From positions 69,267,035-69,331,034 of the forward strand of contig OZ018321.1 in NCBI GenBank assembly GCA_963969495.1: a stretch of DNA of 64,000 nt. Reading direction: 5' to 3'. Source of the stretch: Ceratothoa steindachneri. Taxonomy: Eukaryota > Arthropoda > Malacostraca > Isopoda > Cymothoidae. Both the position numbers and the translations under genes were made by a program. The notes under the pieces were generated by a model, which was given only the letters and a program-made list of their open reading frames with translations, ran no database searches and was not told where the DNA came from. Numbering within the stretch: position 1 is the first letter of the stretch; each line of letters starts with the position of its first letter. Below are positions 48,721 to 59,423 of this stretch, in pieces.

Positions 48721-50579
48721 GCTGCTTTTTGTTAGATTTTAAATTTTAAGCTTAGTAGCGAAGCGTAAGCTTCTGCCGTATGGGGATGGGGGGGGGGGGG
48801 GCAGTGGCAAAGCTGTTACCTGGTGTTTATATAGATTTGCATTGGGTTTTTTTACAGGATGGTACTGACGAGAAAAAAGAGCTAGGAATTTGCAATCCCA
48901 CGAATTTGGAAGGAACGAACGGAGCACTTAAAGAATTGTTTCTTCTGCATGGTCAACCCTTTTAAACATCGAGCACGTAAAAATACGCCTATTATCTTGT
49001 ATTCAGACCTTCACTCATCTATTGCACCAGTGCCATACAGTTCTGAGCTCCCCATACCCACTCCTTCTGAAGAGAGCAGCAGTTTTTAGAAAGCAAATGC
49101 AGTTCAGAAGAGGATGAAGTCATTGATCCAGATTATACAGGTGCAACTGAGAAGAGAAACCCATACTACCCCAACTGAAAAGATCTCAATGACCTTTTAG
49201 AGATCTTGGTCTCACAAAGTCCAATGCCGACCTTTTAACTTCGAAACTTAAGCAGTGTGATTTATTAAATGACAGTCTGCAAATATCAGGTCAGAGAAAG
49301 CATCAACAGTGTTTTTCAAGCTTTTTTTACACGTCAAGATGAGCTTTGATTTTGTTACAATGTGACCGGTCCGTTTAAGGCAATCGGAATCGCCTGTTAC
49401 CCCAACGAGTAGCGTCTTTTCATTTACACCTCAACCAGGAGCCGCAAACAGTGTTCCTTCATAACGAGAACATGTATTAATCTCTTCCCCTTGCTCACTT
49501 GGTCCACTTCAAAGAGGAATACAGCAGTGTCAAGATCTCTTTAGATGCATTGAAATATGAAGAGTCCTGTTTGGAGGTTATCGGAGATTTAAAAACGGTA
49601 GCCTTCTTGATGCGTCCCCAAGGCAGCTTTACCAACTTCCCTTGTTATCTTTGCCTTGGGACAGCAGGGACACTGTGGTACACTACCATCAGCAGGATTA
49701 ACCACAACGGACCTAGTTTAGTGTGAGGAGAAACAATGTCAAAAGGGAGCCTTTGTTGGACCCCCGAAAAGTACTGTTTCCTCCTTTGCACTTATAACTG
49801 GGCCTTATGAAACAATTCACCAGAGCTCTAGATAAGGCGTCTGCAGCTTTCAACTATCTCCAAAGTTTCTTTGCTAAGCTAGCCGCGGCGAAGGTGGAAG
49901 CTGGGGTCTTCTGCGGTCTACAAATAAAAAAGATCATGGAATGCAAGGAGTTTCCCGAGAAGCTCACTAGGATGGGAAAAGCAGCGTGGGACAGCTTTAT
50001 CCCAGTAGTTCTAGGCTTCCTAGGTAATCATAAAGCCGAAAACTATGTATAGCTTGTTGAGAACTTAGTGAGAATCTACCGCTAGATGGATTTCAGGATG
50101 GCCCTGAAAGTCCATATTCTTTACGCACATCTTGATAAAGGAAAATAGGGAAGCGTACTCCGAGGAGCAGGGTGAACGCTTTCACCAGAATCTACTGGTG
50201 AAAGCGTATATTCAAAAGCGTATAATCAAAAATCTAATAATGAAAATCTGATGGGAGACTATATTTGGGGGCTGATTCGTGAAACCAATATACAGTATAA
50301 GCATAAATCGCGGAAAACAACTCATTTCTAATATTTTAATTGTCTCATTTATGTAATTCTAGAATAAATAAATGCTATTTTTGTATCATGTCGTTTTGTT
50401 TCTACTTTATGCAAATGAAAGTTCAAATTCACCACTTCCTACCACAGAGAATAGGTAAATTTCATAAATATCATTATCCTGGACACAAAAGCAAAGTTTT
50501 AAATAAATAAGTGTTTTTTCCATGTATTCTAGACACAAGCAAATAGAAAATAATAGTTGCTACCCAAAGACAAAAATCG

Positions 50580-51240
50580 TTTTACAGTTTTATTGGAATT
50601 ATGAGGCCCTTGTTAACAATGAATTTAGCATATCTTCGGTGGCAGTACTTCAACAATTTGTCACACTATTTGAGCGTCCTTTTATCACATTTTTATTACA
50701 ATATTTGCCAGAAATCTTCATTATATGTCGTTGTCTAAGACAAAACATTCCCACCCAGTATCTTTCATAGGACTTCTATGGGGTTGAATTTGTGGCTTTG
50801 CGCATCCCGTCGAGTTTTTCAGCATTGCAAGATTGCTTCAGGGTCTTTGTTGTGTGGCAGAGCATTGCCTTGCACGAAAACATGCTCACGGATTCATAAT
50901 CCTTGAGAGTGAATCATATATCCATGAAGCAGGTTCTTGTAAACTACAGCGTTTATTTGCCGCGTAACAATACGAGCGGATCGATTTCAGCTTTGGAAAA
51001 TCATTCCTATACTATACTGCTGCTATCTCCAAATTTACCCGTCATTTTCTTCGTTTTATGATTCAATATTTGACCCGTACGCCTCCCTCCTTCCATGTTG
51101 CCTCCCATCTAAACCAAAAACAATCAAATATTTCATTGCTAAAAATATTCCCATTTTTCAGCAATCCGCAGTACATGCTCATTCCGCAACGCCAATTTCA
51201 TCTTCTTATTCTTTTTTCCTAAGAATGGTTTCTTAGCAGG
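50580..51240 (-). pseudogene. Tc1-like transposase relic
   Basis: Minus-strand pieces in order: LALRNEHVLRIAEKWEYF; KFGDSSSIVWE followed by FSKAEIDPLVLLRGKINA (usual form F-G-G-G-S-x-M-V-W-G); LLHGYMIHSQ; REHVFVQGNALPHNKDPEA (second-Asp block, Asp replaced by Gly); and HKFNPIEVL (third block, usual P-D-L-N-P-I-E). A decayed C-terminus follows. Multiple frame changes are present. No terminal inverted repeats were found. Confidence 0.7.
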
Positions 51241-52140
51241 AAGGGCATGATATTAAATTCCACCTCGCTCAATTAATGTGAGAAAGCCTGGTAAGTCCCA
51301 GTTAGGTTCATGTTCTCGGCAATGTGACATGAAATACTGGCTGCTATCTTCCATTGGTCCATCATTGATATCCGTTGCATCGTGGGATCTCTTCTCTGGG
51401 AGGGGTTTTAAGAGGAAGAGCAGTTTTTGTGATTGACTCTCAGGTAGATTCATCTTTTGTGTTTCACAATTTTGACCGATTACAATTCCCGAAATGTTAG
51501 ACAATATCATTTCTTTACTTTTCTACCGGGTCACTTTCTGAAGGGTTTGCCAATCTTAACTCGTCTCACTACTCTGATAAATGAGTATTACTAGCAGTAG
51601 CCGTCTACAATACACGTTGTAAACTGTTGCTCTACATATTTTTATTAGAATACACATTTACTTTCACATAAGTTTTTACCCGCAGTTTAAAAAGAGGAAA
51701 GCTGCAGACTATCATAGACAAACTTCAAAGAATATTCTGGGTGATTTTCACTGAAATTAGAGGAGTATTTTCCAGAAAATATTGATTTTGGTATTTTTCT
51801 CTCTAGGTTCGGACGGGGCTGTATTAAATATTTCCTTACACAATTCCCTGAATATTTTCTCGTTTTCAACTTCGTCTTCTACTATGTGTCTATCTCTTGC
51901 AGGTTCTTCTTTCATATGGTTATTTCTTTTCCAATATTCTTTAAGAGATTCCTCTTCATCCCTCTTTTGGAGGGTTACATTCTATTTAATTTGTTTTCCG
52001 TTCTTTTATTTATACAATTACTTTTCATATTATTATTTTCCTGATGGCGTATCGTGCTTCCCTTATTTGACCTTTTTTTCTCATGGTCTCAGTTAACTTT
52101 TTATCTCTTCCTATTTCAATAGCATTTCAGGGGTCCATCT
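51241..52140. other. Unassigned DNA with minus-strand ORFs
   Basis: A minus-strand ORF at 51253-51510 (85 residues, contains NLPESQSQKLLFLLKPLPEK and NWDLPGFLTLIERGG) directly precedes the Tc1 relic. Another at 51687-51869 is basic. Both look protein-like but match no family I know; they may be decayed transposon or host exons. Confidence 0.3.
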
Positions 52141-52143
52141 AAA

Positions 52144-52144
<1 letters not shown>

Positions 52145-52205
<61 letters not shown>

Positions 52206-52248
52206 TCGCAAATTATTAACTGCCTCGGTTAACTCGTATATCTCTACA
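52145..52248 (-). repeat. Partial 3' LTR of gypsy B with (TA)n
   Basis: The (TA)n tract 52145-52204 is followed by ACTCGCAAATTATTAACTG...CTCTACA (to 52248), nearly identical to 55142-55187. The tract has probably expanded inside the LTR. Confidence 0.6.
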
Positions 52249-52260
52249 TTCCTCCTCCCT
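52249..52260 (-). promoter_or_regulatory. Polypurine tract of gypsy B
   Basis: The minus strand reads AGGGAGGAGGAA directly before the LTR start TGTAGAG. Compare GGATGGGAGGAG before TGTAG in element A. Confidence 0.55.
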
Positions 52261-52519
52261 TAAGATGATCCTGGAGGGGGGGGGGGGCTCACTTGTGCTG
52301 TACGCTCAGAGCCAAAATAAATACATACACAAAGGAGAATAGACCGGTATGGGGAACGCCCTTTTCCCATCACTCTTATCTTATCTTTATTGTGTCCTCC
52401 GTGCGCATAATTACAAATTATCAGAAATGATTCTACGAAATACAAAAAACACCAATAGAGCTACCCTTATACATACAAAACACACAAAAAACACAGAACA
52501 ATTTTGGTCTCGAGACTAA

Positions 52520-53470
52520 TAGTGGGTAAATTACTTCTAGACAGGGTTTCGGCTCAAGCATCAGCGATACAATTCTCAGAGCCTTTTTGGTAATCTATAT
52601 TGAATTAGTATTGCATTAATAACAAACTCCATCGCATGAGTCGTCTATCTTTACTTTTGTTTAGCCTTAAATACATCAAGGGACGGAGATCCAATTCCCC
52701 TTAAACTCCTGCCCTATTAAATAAAATCGGAACTTCTGTATCCCCAAAATTATGGCTAATGCTTCCTGTTCTAGAGTTGCATACATTCTTTCCCGCATCG
52801 TCAATTTTCGGCTGTCATAAGCTATTGGGAATGGGGTGCCATCATCTTCGTATTGCAGCAAGACACACCCTATGCTTTTTTGACACGCGTTGGTGCGTAT
52901 CACAAATTTCTTTGGAGATTGGGCAAACTTAGGATAGGGGCTGACACTAGTTTTTCTTTTAACAACTTAAACTGAGAGATCGCTTTATGATTCCACTTGA
53001 TTGGGTCGGGAGAATTTTTCTTTAACAGATCATTAACGGGAGCCGCTATCACCGCAAATTGGGGAAGGAATCTTCGGTAGAATGAGGTCATCCCCAAGAA
53101 AGAACGCAATTGCTTCTTGTTTCGAGGTAGCGGCATCTTCGTTATGGCGTCTACCTTATCCTGTTGGGTGGATAGTTCACTTTTCCGAATTTTGAATCCT
53201 AGATAAAAGATGGCCTCCTGAGCCAAGTGGCATTTCGACGGCCCCACTGTTAGGCAGTTCTCGCCAAGTCGATTGAGGATAGCACAGAGAGCATGTGAGT
53301 GTCCTTCCCATGTCTGGGTAGCCACGTACACGTTGTCAGAATAGAAAGATGCATCCTTCAAACCATCTACAATTATTCTCATCATTCTATTATAGTTGCT
53401 CCCACCAGGTACTAATCCAAAGGGCAGCCTGTGTGATCTAGAGGTGATAGAGAGGTCAGGGGTGAGGCTC
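52520..53470 (-). pseudogene. Gypsy B reverse transcriptase (C-terminal part) and RNase H
   Basis: RT begins abruptly near SHRLPFGLVPGGSNYNRMM. The catalytic YxDD box reads FYSDNVYVAT, so the second Asp is Asn. Then come GPSKCHLAQEAIFYLGFKI, KKQLRSFLGMTSFYRRFLP and DPIKWNHKAISQF, typical of gypsy RT thumb and connection. RNase H follows: the usual D-A-S-x-x-G-I-G is TNACQKSIGCVLLQY (Asp to Asn), then AYDSRKLTMRE and LEQEALAI (Glu kept). The end decays toward a CIADA-L-SR-like terminus at about 52550. The N-terminal half of RT is deleted. Confidence 0.9.
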
Positions 53471-53479
53471 TCTTAGCTG

Positions 53480-53830
53480 CTTGTATCCTCGTGACTACGG
53501 GCTGAGCCTCTATTTTTGAGGAGTGTTGTGGGCTTTGCCCTATCAACACTACACAGAATTTCATCAGTGCGGCCACCACTTCGGTCCAACTGTTAAAGTA
53601 TTGGCATTAGATGTGGCATCGGACCACGGGAAATTTTTTTGTCCTAACTAGGAAGTCTTGAACAATGGCAAATCTCTTATGATTTGGGCTAACGGAGGGA
53701 ATCAATTTGTTGCTCGCCACTATACAAGTACACCCTTTATCTCTTACGAAAGTTGAGACTCTGCAACCATTTACTGCGCCTGTTTCGAACTTTAATTCTC
53801 CCGGTGAGCTTTTGTTAAATAAAAAGTTGA
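53480..53830 (-). pseudogene. Gypsy B aspartic protease
   Basis: GAVNGCRVSTFVRDKGCTCIV aligns with the protease of element A (ECRVSTFVCDSGGTCIM). The catalytic D-S/T-G is D-K-G here (53733-53741). Downstream residues KKFPVVRCHI, QYFNSWTEVV and FCVVLIGQSPQ also match A. The Ser-to-Lys change and a stop inactivate it. Confidence 0.8.
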
Positions 53831-53939
53831 CTTGTTCCGGGGTGTTCGACTTGAACGATGGGCGTGTGGCAGCAGGGCTTTGTTATCGGGAAACCGTGGC
53901 TCTGATATTATGTAGTTGTTGGGACGAGGTATTTCTAAG

Positions 53940-54700
53940 TTGTGAATTCTGCTTGCACTAGTAACTCAAATGTCTCGGCGACCCGCAATTATAACATGTA
54001 ATAGGGTTTCTATGATATGCTACTGACGAAGGAGGAGCCCTAACCTGGGTTGGTTTCCCAGTGTTATACCGTTGTGGGAAAAACATGGGTTTGAAAGGCT
54101 CTGAGCTCCTTCCAAACTTAAGGGATTTCTTTATATGGGGTTTCAGACGGTACCCACTTTACTTTGGGGACTAAGGCTTGTTCTTGTTTCCCTCTCTCGG
54201 ATATAACCGGTGGTTTGACGAGTATAAATCGGCTTCAGACAAACAATCGTCAAATGACTCGGCTCTCCTGTCCTTGACAAAGGCCCTTAATTCTGTATGC
54301 AGGGTGCACGATCTTTGGTAATCGAACTGTACCGATTGTGCTTGGTGCAATCTGGTATTGCCTAGAAAATGACAGTCCTTATTAACTTGCTAGGGGAATT
54401 CTATCCCGGCAAGTTCTTATCGATGTCGTGATGAAATGAAAAAAAGTCCTCCTTTTCTCTGGACGAACGGTTTTATACTAGAATTACTCCCGCGAGGTAA
54501 TGGGAGGGGAAGGGAAAGGAAAATAGCAATGAGAGTTGGAGGGTGCCCTAGCTTTTGGGCGTCTGTTATTTCTCTTTCTAGACATTTCGAACTTAGGGAA
54601 ACTAGATCTCATGTTGAATCGACAGAATTGGGTATCAATTCAGCTGGGCTTGACGTTGTGTCGCTTGGTGAGAGCGTAATATGAGATCGACAGTTTAGAT
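53940..54700 (-). pseudogene. Gypsy B gag with CCHC knuckle
   Basis: A segment FVKDRRAESFDDCLSEADLY with YPRERE matches the corresponding part of gag in element A. The zinc knuckle CYNCGSPRHLSY-stop-C (CX2CX4HX4C) lies at 53955-53996. Frames are broken and the N-terminus is not recognisable. Confidence 0.75.
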
Positions 54701-54894
54701 TTTTGACTTATTTGTCTATAAATACACCCTCGGAGGGTGGGACTTTTGAGCAGAGGTCAGGAATAACTGTCTCCGAAATTTACCATTTTTATTGTACTTG
54801 TATGTTACCGGAGACTGGGTAGAGTGGCTTAGAGAAACCCAGGTGGGTTTAGTTTTTCTTTCATTGTTTTTCTTCGCCATGAGAAAGACCTCGA

Positions 54895-54901
54895 GATATA
54901 T

Positions 54902-54971
<70 letters not shown>

Positions 54972-55050
54972 TATATACACATATACACATATACATATAC
55001 ATATACATATATAAATATATACATATATATACACATATATAAATATATAC

Positions 55051-55144
<94 letters not shown>

Positions 55145-55187
55145 TCGCAAATTCTTAACTGCCTCGGTTAACTCGTATATCTCTACA
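54895..55187 (-). repeat. 5' LTR region of gypsy B with long (TA)n
   Basis: About 245 bp of TA-rich, partly TACA-interrupted microsatellite is followed by the 46-bp repeat 55142-55187. The long Tyr/Ile ORFs on both strands here are artefacts of the microsatellite. Confidence 0.7.
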
Positions 55188-55189
55188 CC

Positions 55190-56660
55190 TAGTAAGGCGC
55201 TGAATTTGTTGTTGACTTATAATAGTAAAGATGACTACTTTTAGTTTAGTGTGGCCAGGAAGGTATCCTTCAGTCTATCCATATTCAGTGTACCTTCACC
55301 TCTTGCACCGTGTCCAAATGTGCCTTAGTGGTGTAGGGTTAGGATGTTGCAATGGGAAAAGATAGATTGAGGAAAGAAGTTGAACTCAGCTGACCTAATT
55401 CTGTTAAAGAATAGAAGAATAGAATGGAATACTTCCATTATTTATACCTGGTGGATAACTTAAAATACGAACAAGAGTAGCTAATTCTATTTCTATTCTT
55501 ATTCTTTTCATGATATATTTTTAGTGGTCCTTACAACATCTGTAACAGATGACGATTGAATGTATATCTTCTTAGTTGGTATTCTTCAGATGGTCAGTAC
55601 AGGTTTAAGTTGTTTTCTTATATCTGTAAGTTCTTCACGTAAACAAGGGTTCTTCTCTCTTCCCATTTCGGTGAGAGTAGTAAAAATTAGGGGGTTTGTT
55701 CTTTTTTCATTTTAGATGTAGAACTGGGCTGGAATCATTGGCCAAACGTTGTTTATTTTACCACAAATATCTTCTGCCCTTCTCCTTAAGGACCTCTTAA
55801 TTGGGTCAAGGTTAGCCACTGCGTAAATTTAAATCATTTTCCATTGTTCACTTCTTCGTGATTTTCTTATAAAGTACAGCTTGAATCTGTAATTGCTGCA
55901 GCTCTTTTTTCTAGACTTTGATACTGTGTGCAACGAGATTGGAAAGTAACTTACCGCTACCTACTCTAGTGGCACGTATACTTGCTTTTATCTTTAATTA
56001 TTTTATGTAACCGTTGAAGGTTATCTATAGACCTAAAACCATACCTTAGGGTCTCTATTTTTCAGTTTCTTTCAAAATTCATTAATGTTTCCTATTTCCA
56101 TAGCAATCATCTTTGCGTGTCTTCTTTTGTTCCTGTTGGAGAAAACTATAATTTGCGTAACTGTGATCAACGCGAATTTAAGTACATTTAAAGTGCCCCT
56201 TCGACCCTCTCAAGGCATTTATCTGCACACGCCACCCTGTATGGTATCTACAAACGCCAGACACAATTCACCCATTGCATCGCACTCGCAGTAAGAATGC
56301 TAAATGAGCGCCCGAAGATCATCCGGCAAGAAATAGTTCGCACTAGACGAACAATGGTAAAAGTGGTCACCATATTTAAATATAAGCCTGCAATTAATAC
56401 ATGAATCATTCCATAAACAATTATCTCAACGCTTCGTAGACTCACAACTTCTTCCTGAAAATTGTATTCTATGAAGCGCCTCCTAAGTATCTTGCCTTTT
56501 CTACCCGCGTCTTCCTCTTTTATGATCTATACATTTGTTTCCGAATCTGAATATTAATATTGTTTAGTAAATAGTCATCTCCGATAGGAAATCCCCCAAA
56601 CATGCTACAAAACCATCTCTTTCTACAAAGGGAAGGACTATATGAATATAATTCACGTGA
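55190..56660. other. Anonymous DNA
   Basis: No gene is recognised on either strand. Confidence 0.35.
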
Positions 56661-56680
56661 GCTTATAGATTGTATCAAAA

Positions 56681-58588
56681 ATGATCGGGCCTGAACCTAT
56701 CCAACATATAATGCACCGCGCAAGAGAGATAAACAAAGAACTAAATCACCTGATAATGGAACAGCAGTGGAATAAGGTAATCAAAGAACTACATGTGTTC
56801 ACACCCCGTGAGGAGCCCATCCAGGTCTATTCTCACTCTCACTATACATCATCACATTCTGATTCATTGTTTTGGGGTCAACCGGCGGCTGGTCAGGGAA
56901 CCCCCTTCGAAAAGCCAACAATAAGCTATCCAAATCTAGTCAGCGGTTCTCGCTTAAGGCTATTATATAACACACAAAATACCTAACCCTTTACACCCCA
57001 AGACGTACTTAAATTAGCTAACACACACGACACCACGATCACGAATATAATAAAAGCACACACAGGCCGTATACTCGTCTTCAGGTCACATGAAGACGCA
57101 CACAAATTCCACGAACTTACTACAGACGCACTCAACAAACTCGAACACTAAACTAGCTACCCGACGAAAAGGTAAAGAGGCAGATACACATACTAAAGAC
57201 AACTTCTTATGGTTTGCTTTGCCGAACAAAGAAATAGTGACCCAGCTTAGGCAGATGTAGGAAGAAAAAGTCATTAAGGACTTCGATTGCACCCGTAAGA
57301 AGCAATGGGCGGTTATCACACCATCACACGAACAAACTAAAAATACGTTGCTAAACAAGGCATCAAAGTCTGCGGCCCTCTCCACATACCCTCACAACAT
57401 AGAGAAAAAGCTCAACACCAAACCGCAACAGTGCCTGCGCTGTTAGAAAACCAGACATGAGAGATGTACATGCCAAACAGATCTTGTATGTTTGAGATGC
57501 AGCGTAATGAGCCACCATTACACCAGCTGCACCGTCACCACCCCTCAATGCCTTAACTGTGGTGGCAACCACGTAGCCGTCAACCTAAAATGCCCTTATC
57601 TATCGAAGGCCCACCCAGACGCCGTTTCAGCAATACAACGTCCACATCAGAGCTCCAACACACCCATCTACTTAGAACCTTCCCCTTCTATCCTCACAAG
57701 CCACTGCTAACGGCCCAACTTTGATAACACCGTCACTCGTACAACCCCCACTTTCCTACCTCAGCTGCAACTATGGCACTAACACATGCAGCCACCCCAA
57801 ATCACACACCACAACAAACCCATAACACTTGCCCTAAAGTATACGTGCAAGCTGTAACCTTCCACGTTGGCAAAGGACAACCGGGGGAGACCCCCACCTA
57901 TAAGCCAACATCCACAACGAGCTTTACGCCTTGCACGACCTCGGGCAAATCACCTTCTCAGAGGTGTTAGCCCTAGTAAACGAACATAGAGAAGGAAACC
58001 CGCAGTCCTACCTACACCGGTGAGCACATACACACTCTACTTCAGACCAAACACACAGCAAACTCCTTCCTTGCCCCGACCCACGCCAATGCCCCTCCAT
58101 GCCCCTCTTCTTCTACCAGACCTACCCATATCTCATCTGTACCACCTCCTGCCACTATTATCTCCACTCCTCCTGCGCCCCCACTGCTCTTGTCCTATCT
58201 TTATCTGCCACCGGTCCTCAGCCTTTTATTTCTGTTTTCCCTACCGTCGCCCCGACCCAGTACTCCTACTCCTCCTTCCTCTACACCAGAACCTTGTACC
58301 TCTGCTTCCAAGCCCATTTTCACTATTCATACTCCTACATCCTCTGCACCAAATCCATTTACCTCTGTTTCCAAAATCCCAACCACTCTTATCAGCCCCC
58401 CTTCTCCCATCATTGTCCTCTTTTCTGTTCCGCTCTCTACATATAACACTTCCACCAAAGCCTATCCTACACAGACAAGTGCGAAGGTGGTCACTCACAC
58501 CCCCGTTCCCATGGCAAATCAAGAGACCGCGGAGAGGAAGGCGCCTTTCGCTAGCACAGCACCACATGCACTTCATTCCAGCCAATAG
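56681..58588 (+). pseudogene. LINE ORF1 (gag-like) with zinc knuckles and Pro-rich tail
   Basis: The frame starts MIGPEPIQHIMHRAREINKE and continues, with shifts, through DNFLWFALPNKEIVTQLRQM. A cluster of Cys/His motifs follows: CLRC, then DLVCLRCSVMSHHYTSC and PQCLNCGGNHVAVNLKCP, three successive CCHC-type knuckles. The tail to 58588 is a C/T-rich tract coding a Pro/Ser/Thr-rich linker. This layout is ORF1 of I/Jockey/R1-type non-LTR elements, which binds the element RNA. Several stops interrupt it. The endonuclease of ORF2 begins only 5 bases later. Confidence 0.75.
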
Positions 58589-58593
58589 GTCAA

Positions 58594-59280
58594 ATGAGTG
58601 TTGTTCAACTTACCGTAGGCCGTTGGCATGGTATTCGCAATACTGTAGCCAACTGGGTAATCAGCACACTAAGACCAGACATCATATTACTCAATTTCAC
58701 AAATTTACACACTCTCAACAACAGACTCCGCATTGCAGGCTACCACACCTATCTAACATCACAAGTACCGCACCTAGGCTTAGCAATACTAAGTAAGCGA
58801 TCAATACACCACTCCCTTATAAACATAACAACGATTCTTCTCTAGCCTGTAAAATACAAAAGAGATCGGGCTACACACTTCTTGCCACAAAATACAGCCC
58901 CCCTCAAGAAAAACATAGATGTCCAACCCCGGGTCCTTTCCAAACAAAACCTAGCTTTATTCTTTGTGTGGAACATGAAAGCTCACCATCCCACACTAGT
59001 TTTGCACACCAACAACGATGCAAGTAGATATCTGGATAGTGCTTTGCAGCATTTTTGCTGCGAGCACATCGATCCAACCTTCTACACAGTTGTTTTTATG
59101 CTTCGCGAGGACGTGGTTATAAGCAATGACCATGCCTTGTACTTCAACACCAACATTATCTCAGGCCCCACCGTACTTCTCGACCACATACCTATATTAA
59201 TGCTGATCTCATCATCGCTTATGCTCATAACTACTCCCCTATTTCCATTATTAAAACACGAACTGTGCGGAATTCAGTAG
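58594..59280 (+). pseudogene. LINE ORF2 apurinic-type endonuclease domain
   Basis: Recognisable blocks are HGIRNTVANWV (usual N-G-I-R-N start), RPDIILLNFTNLH (the catalytic Glu of the N-E-T motif is Phe), NRLRIAGYHTY, LGLAILSKRSIHHSLIN, AHHPTL inside the damaged G-D-F-N-A-H-H block, and later SNDHALYF. These identify the endonuclease that nicks target DNA for target-primed reverse transcription. Reading frames shift at about 58845. The element stops near 59390 with no RT, where a different retroelement begins, so it is 3'-truncated by that junction. Confidence 0.75.
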
Positions 59281-59423
59281 ACACGTAACAGAAAACACGC
59301 CTTACAACATCAACATACAAAACACAAACGCCAGCGACCTAGGCGCTAACTGATCGTCAATGATGAACACTATAAAAACCCCTTATAGATGTACCTCAAG
59401 TAGCCCAGGACTCACAGTAATAA

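Larger units (their letters stand above)
42194..48786 (-). mobile_element. Helitron rolling-circle transposon, full-length ends, inactive
   Basis: The minus strand encodes, in order, a Cys-rich N-terminal zinc region, a Rep/HUH domain and a Pif1-type helicase. The 3' end on the minus strand is CTAG (42194-42197), preceded by a GC-rich hairpin (42214-42228), as Helitrons require. The 5' end fits TCCCC starting at 48786. The bases outside are A at 42193 and T at 48787, the expected AT target without duplication. Length is 6,593 bp including a 1,035-bp insertion (TIR element plus target duplication). Stops, frameshifts and altered catalytic residues show it is dead. Confidence 0.85.
42058..48857 (+). 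other. GT-AG intron of family copy 2 containing the Helitron
   Basis: The donor is GAAG|GTATAT, the acceptor TTTTTTTACAG|GATGG. Joining gives KRTLEG-WY, the expected family sequence. Subtracting the Helitron (42194-48786) leaves about 207 bp, close to the 199 bp of an intron in copy 1. The remainder is largely (TA)n and a G run. An intron later hit by a Helitron explains all of this; a direct insertion into the exon is less likely. Confidence 0.65.
41885..50331 (+). pseudogene. Uncharacterised repetitive protein family, copy 2, split by an intron
   Basis: This is the same family as 22100-24437, function unknown. The first part (about 41885-42057) has EADKAYFGMPVGDQDKPWAP and, after a one-base slip in an A run, RTLEG. 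After the interruption the reading resumes at 48858 as WY-stop-REKRA, with FAIPRIWKE (one base shift), NCFFCMVNPF, SIAPVPY and IPTPSEE. It then decays, with LEVIGDLKTVAFL, LWYTTISR, MKQFTRALDKASAAF, GVFCGLQIKKI, FLGNHKAENYV, MGDYIWGLIRET and KSRKTTHF ending at a stop near 50331. There are many stops and frameshifts. The exon pieces meet exactly at a residue where copy 1 is uninterrupted. Confidence 0.8.
52145..55187 (-). mobile_element. Ty3/gypsy LTR retrotransposon B (related to A), decayed
   Basis: Minus-strand order is gag, protease, RT, RNase H. A 46-bp direct repeat, starting TGTAGAG on the minus strand, marks the LTR starts at 52248 and 55187, each followed by a long (TA)n tract. Next to the left copy lies the polypurine tract AGGGAGGAGGAA (minus strand), as in element A. 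The outer LTR ends are unclear: the sequences beyond the TA tracts do not match, so at least one LTR is truncated. Gag and protease align with A. No integrase is present. The element is old and inactive. Confidence 0.7.

Noticed and set aside
54716..55244. ORFs of 79-150 residues on both strands, rich in Tyr and Ile
   Set aside because: They are translations of a (TA)n/(TACA)n microsatellite and carry no domain.
58020..58796. 258-residue Leu/Pro/His-rich ORF
   Set aside because: It is an alternative frame of the C/T-rich ORF1 linker and start of the LINE endonuclease; the supported frames are the Pro/Ser/Thr-rich one and the endonuclease.
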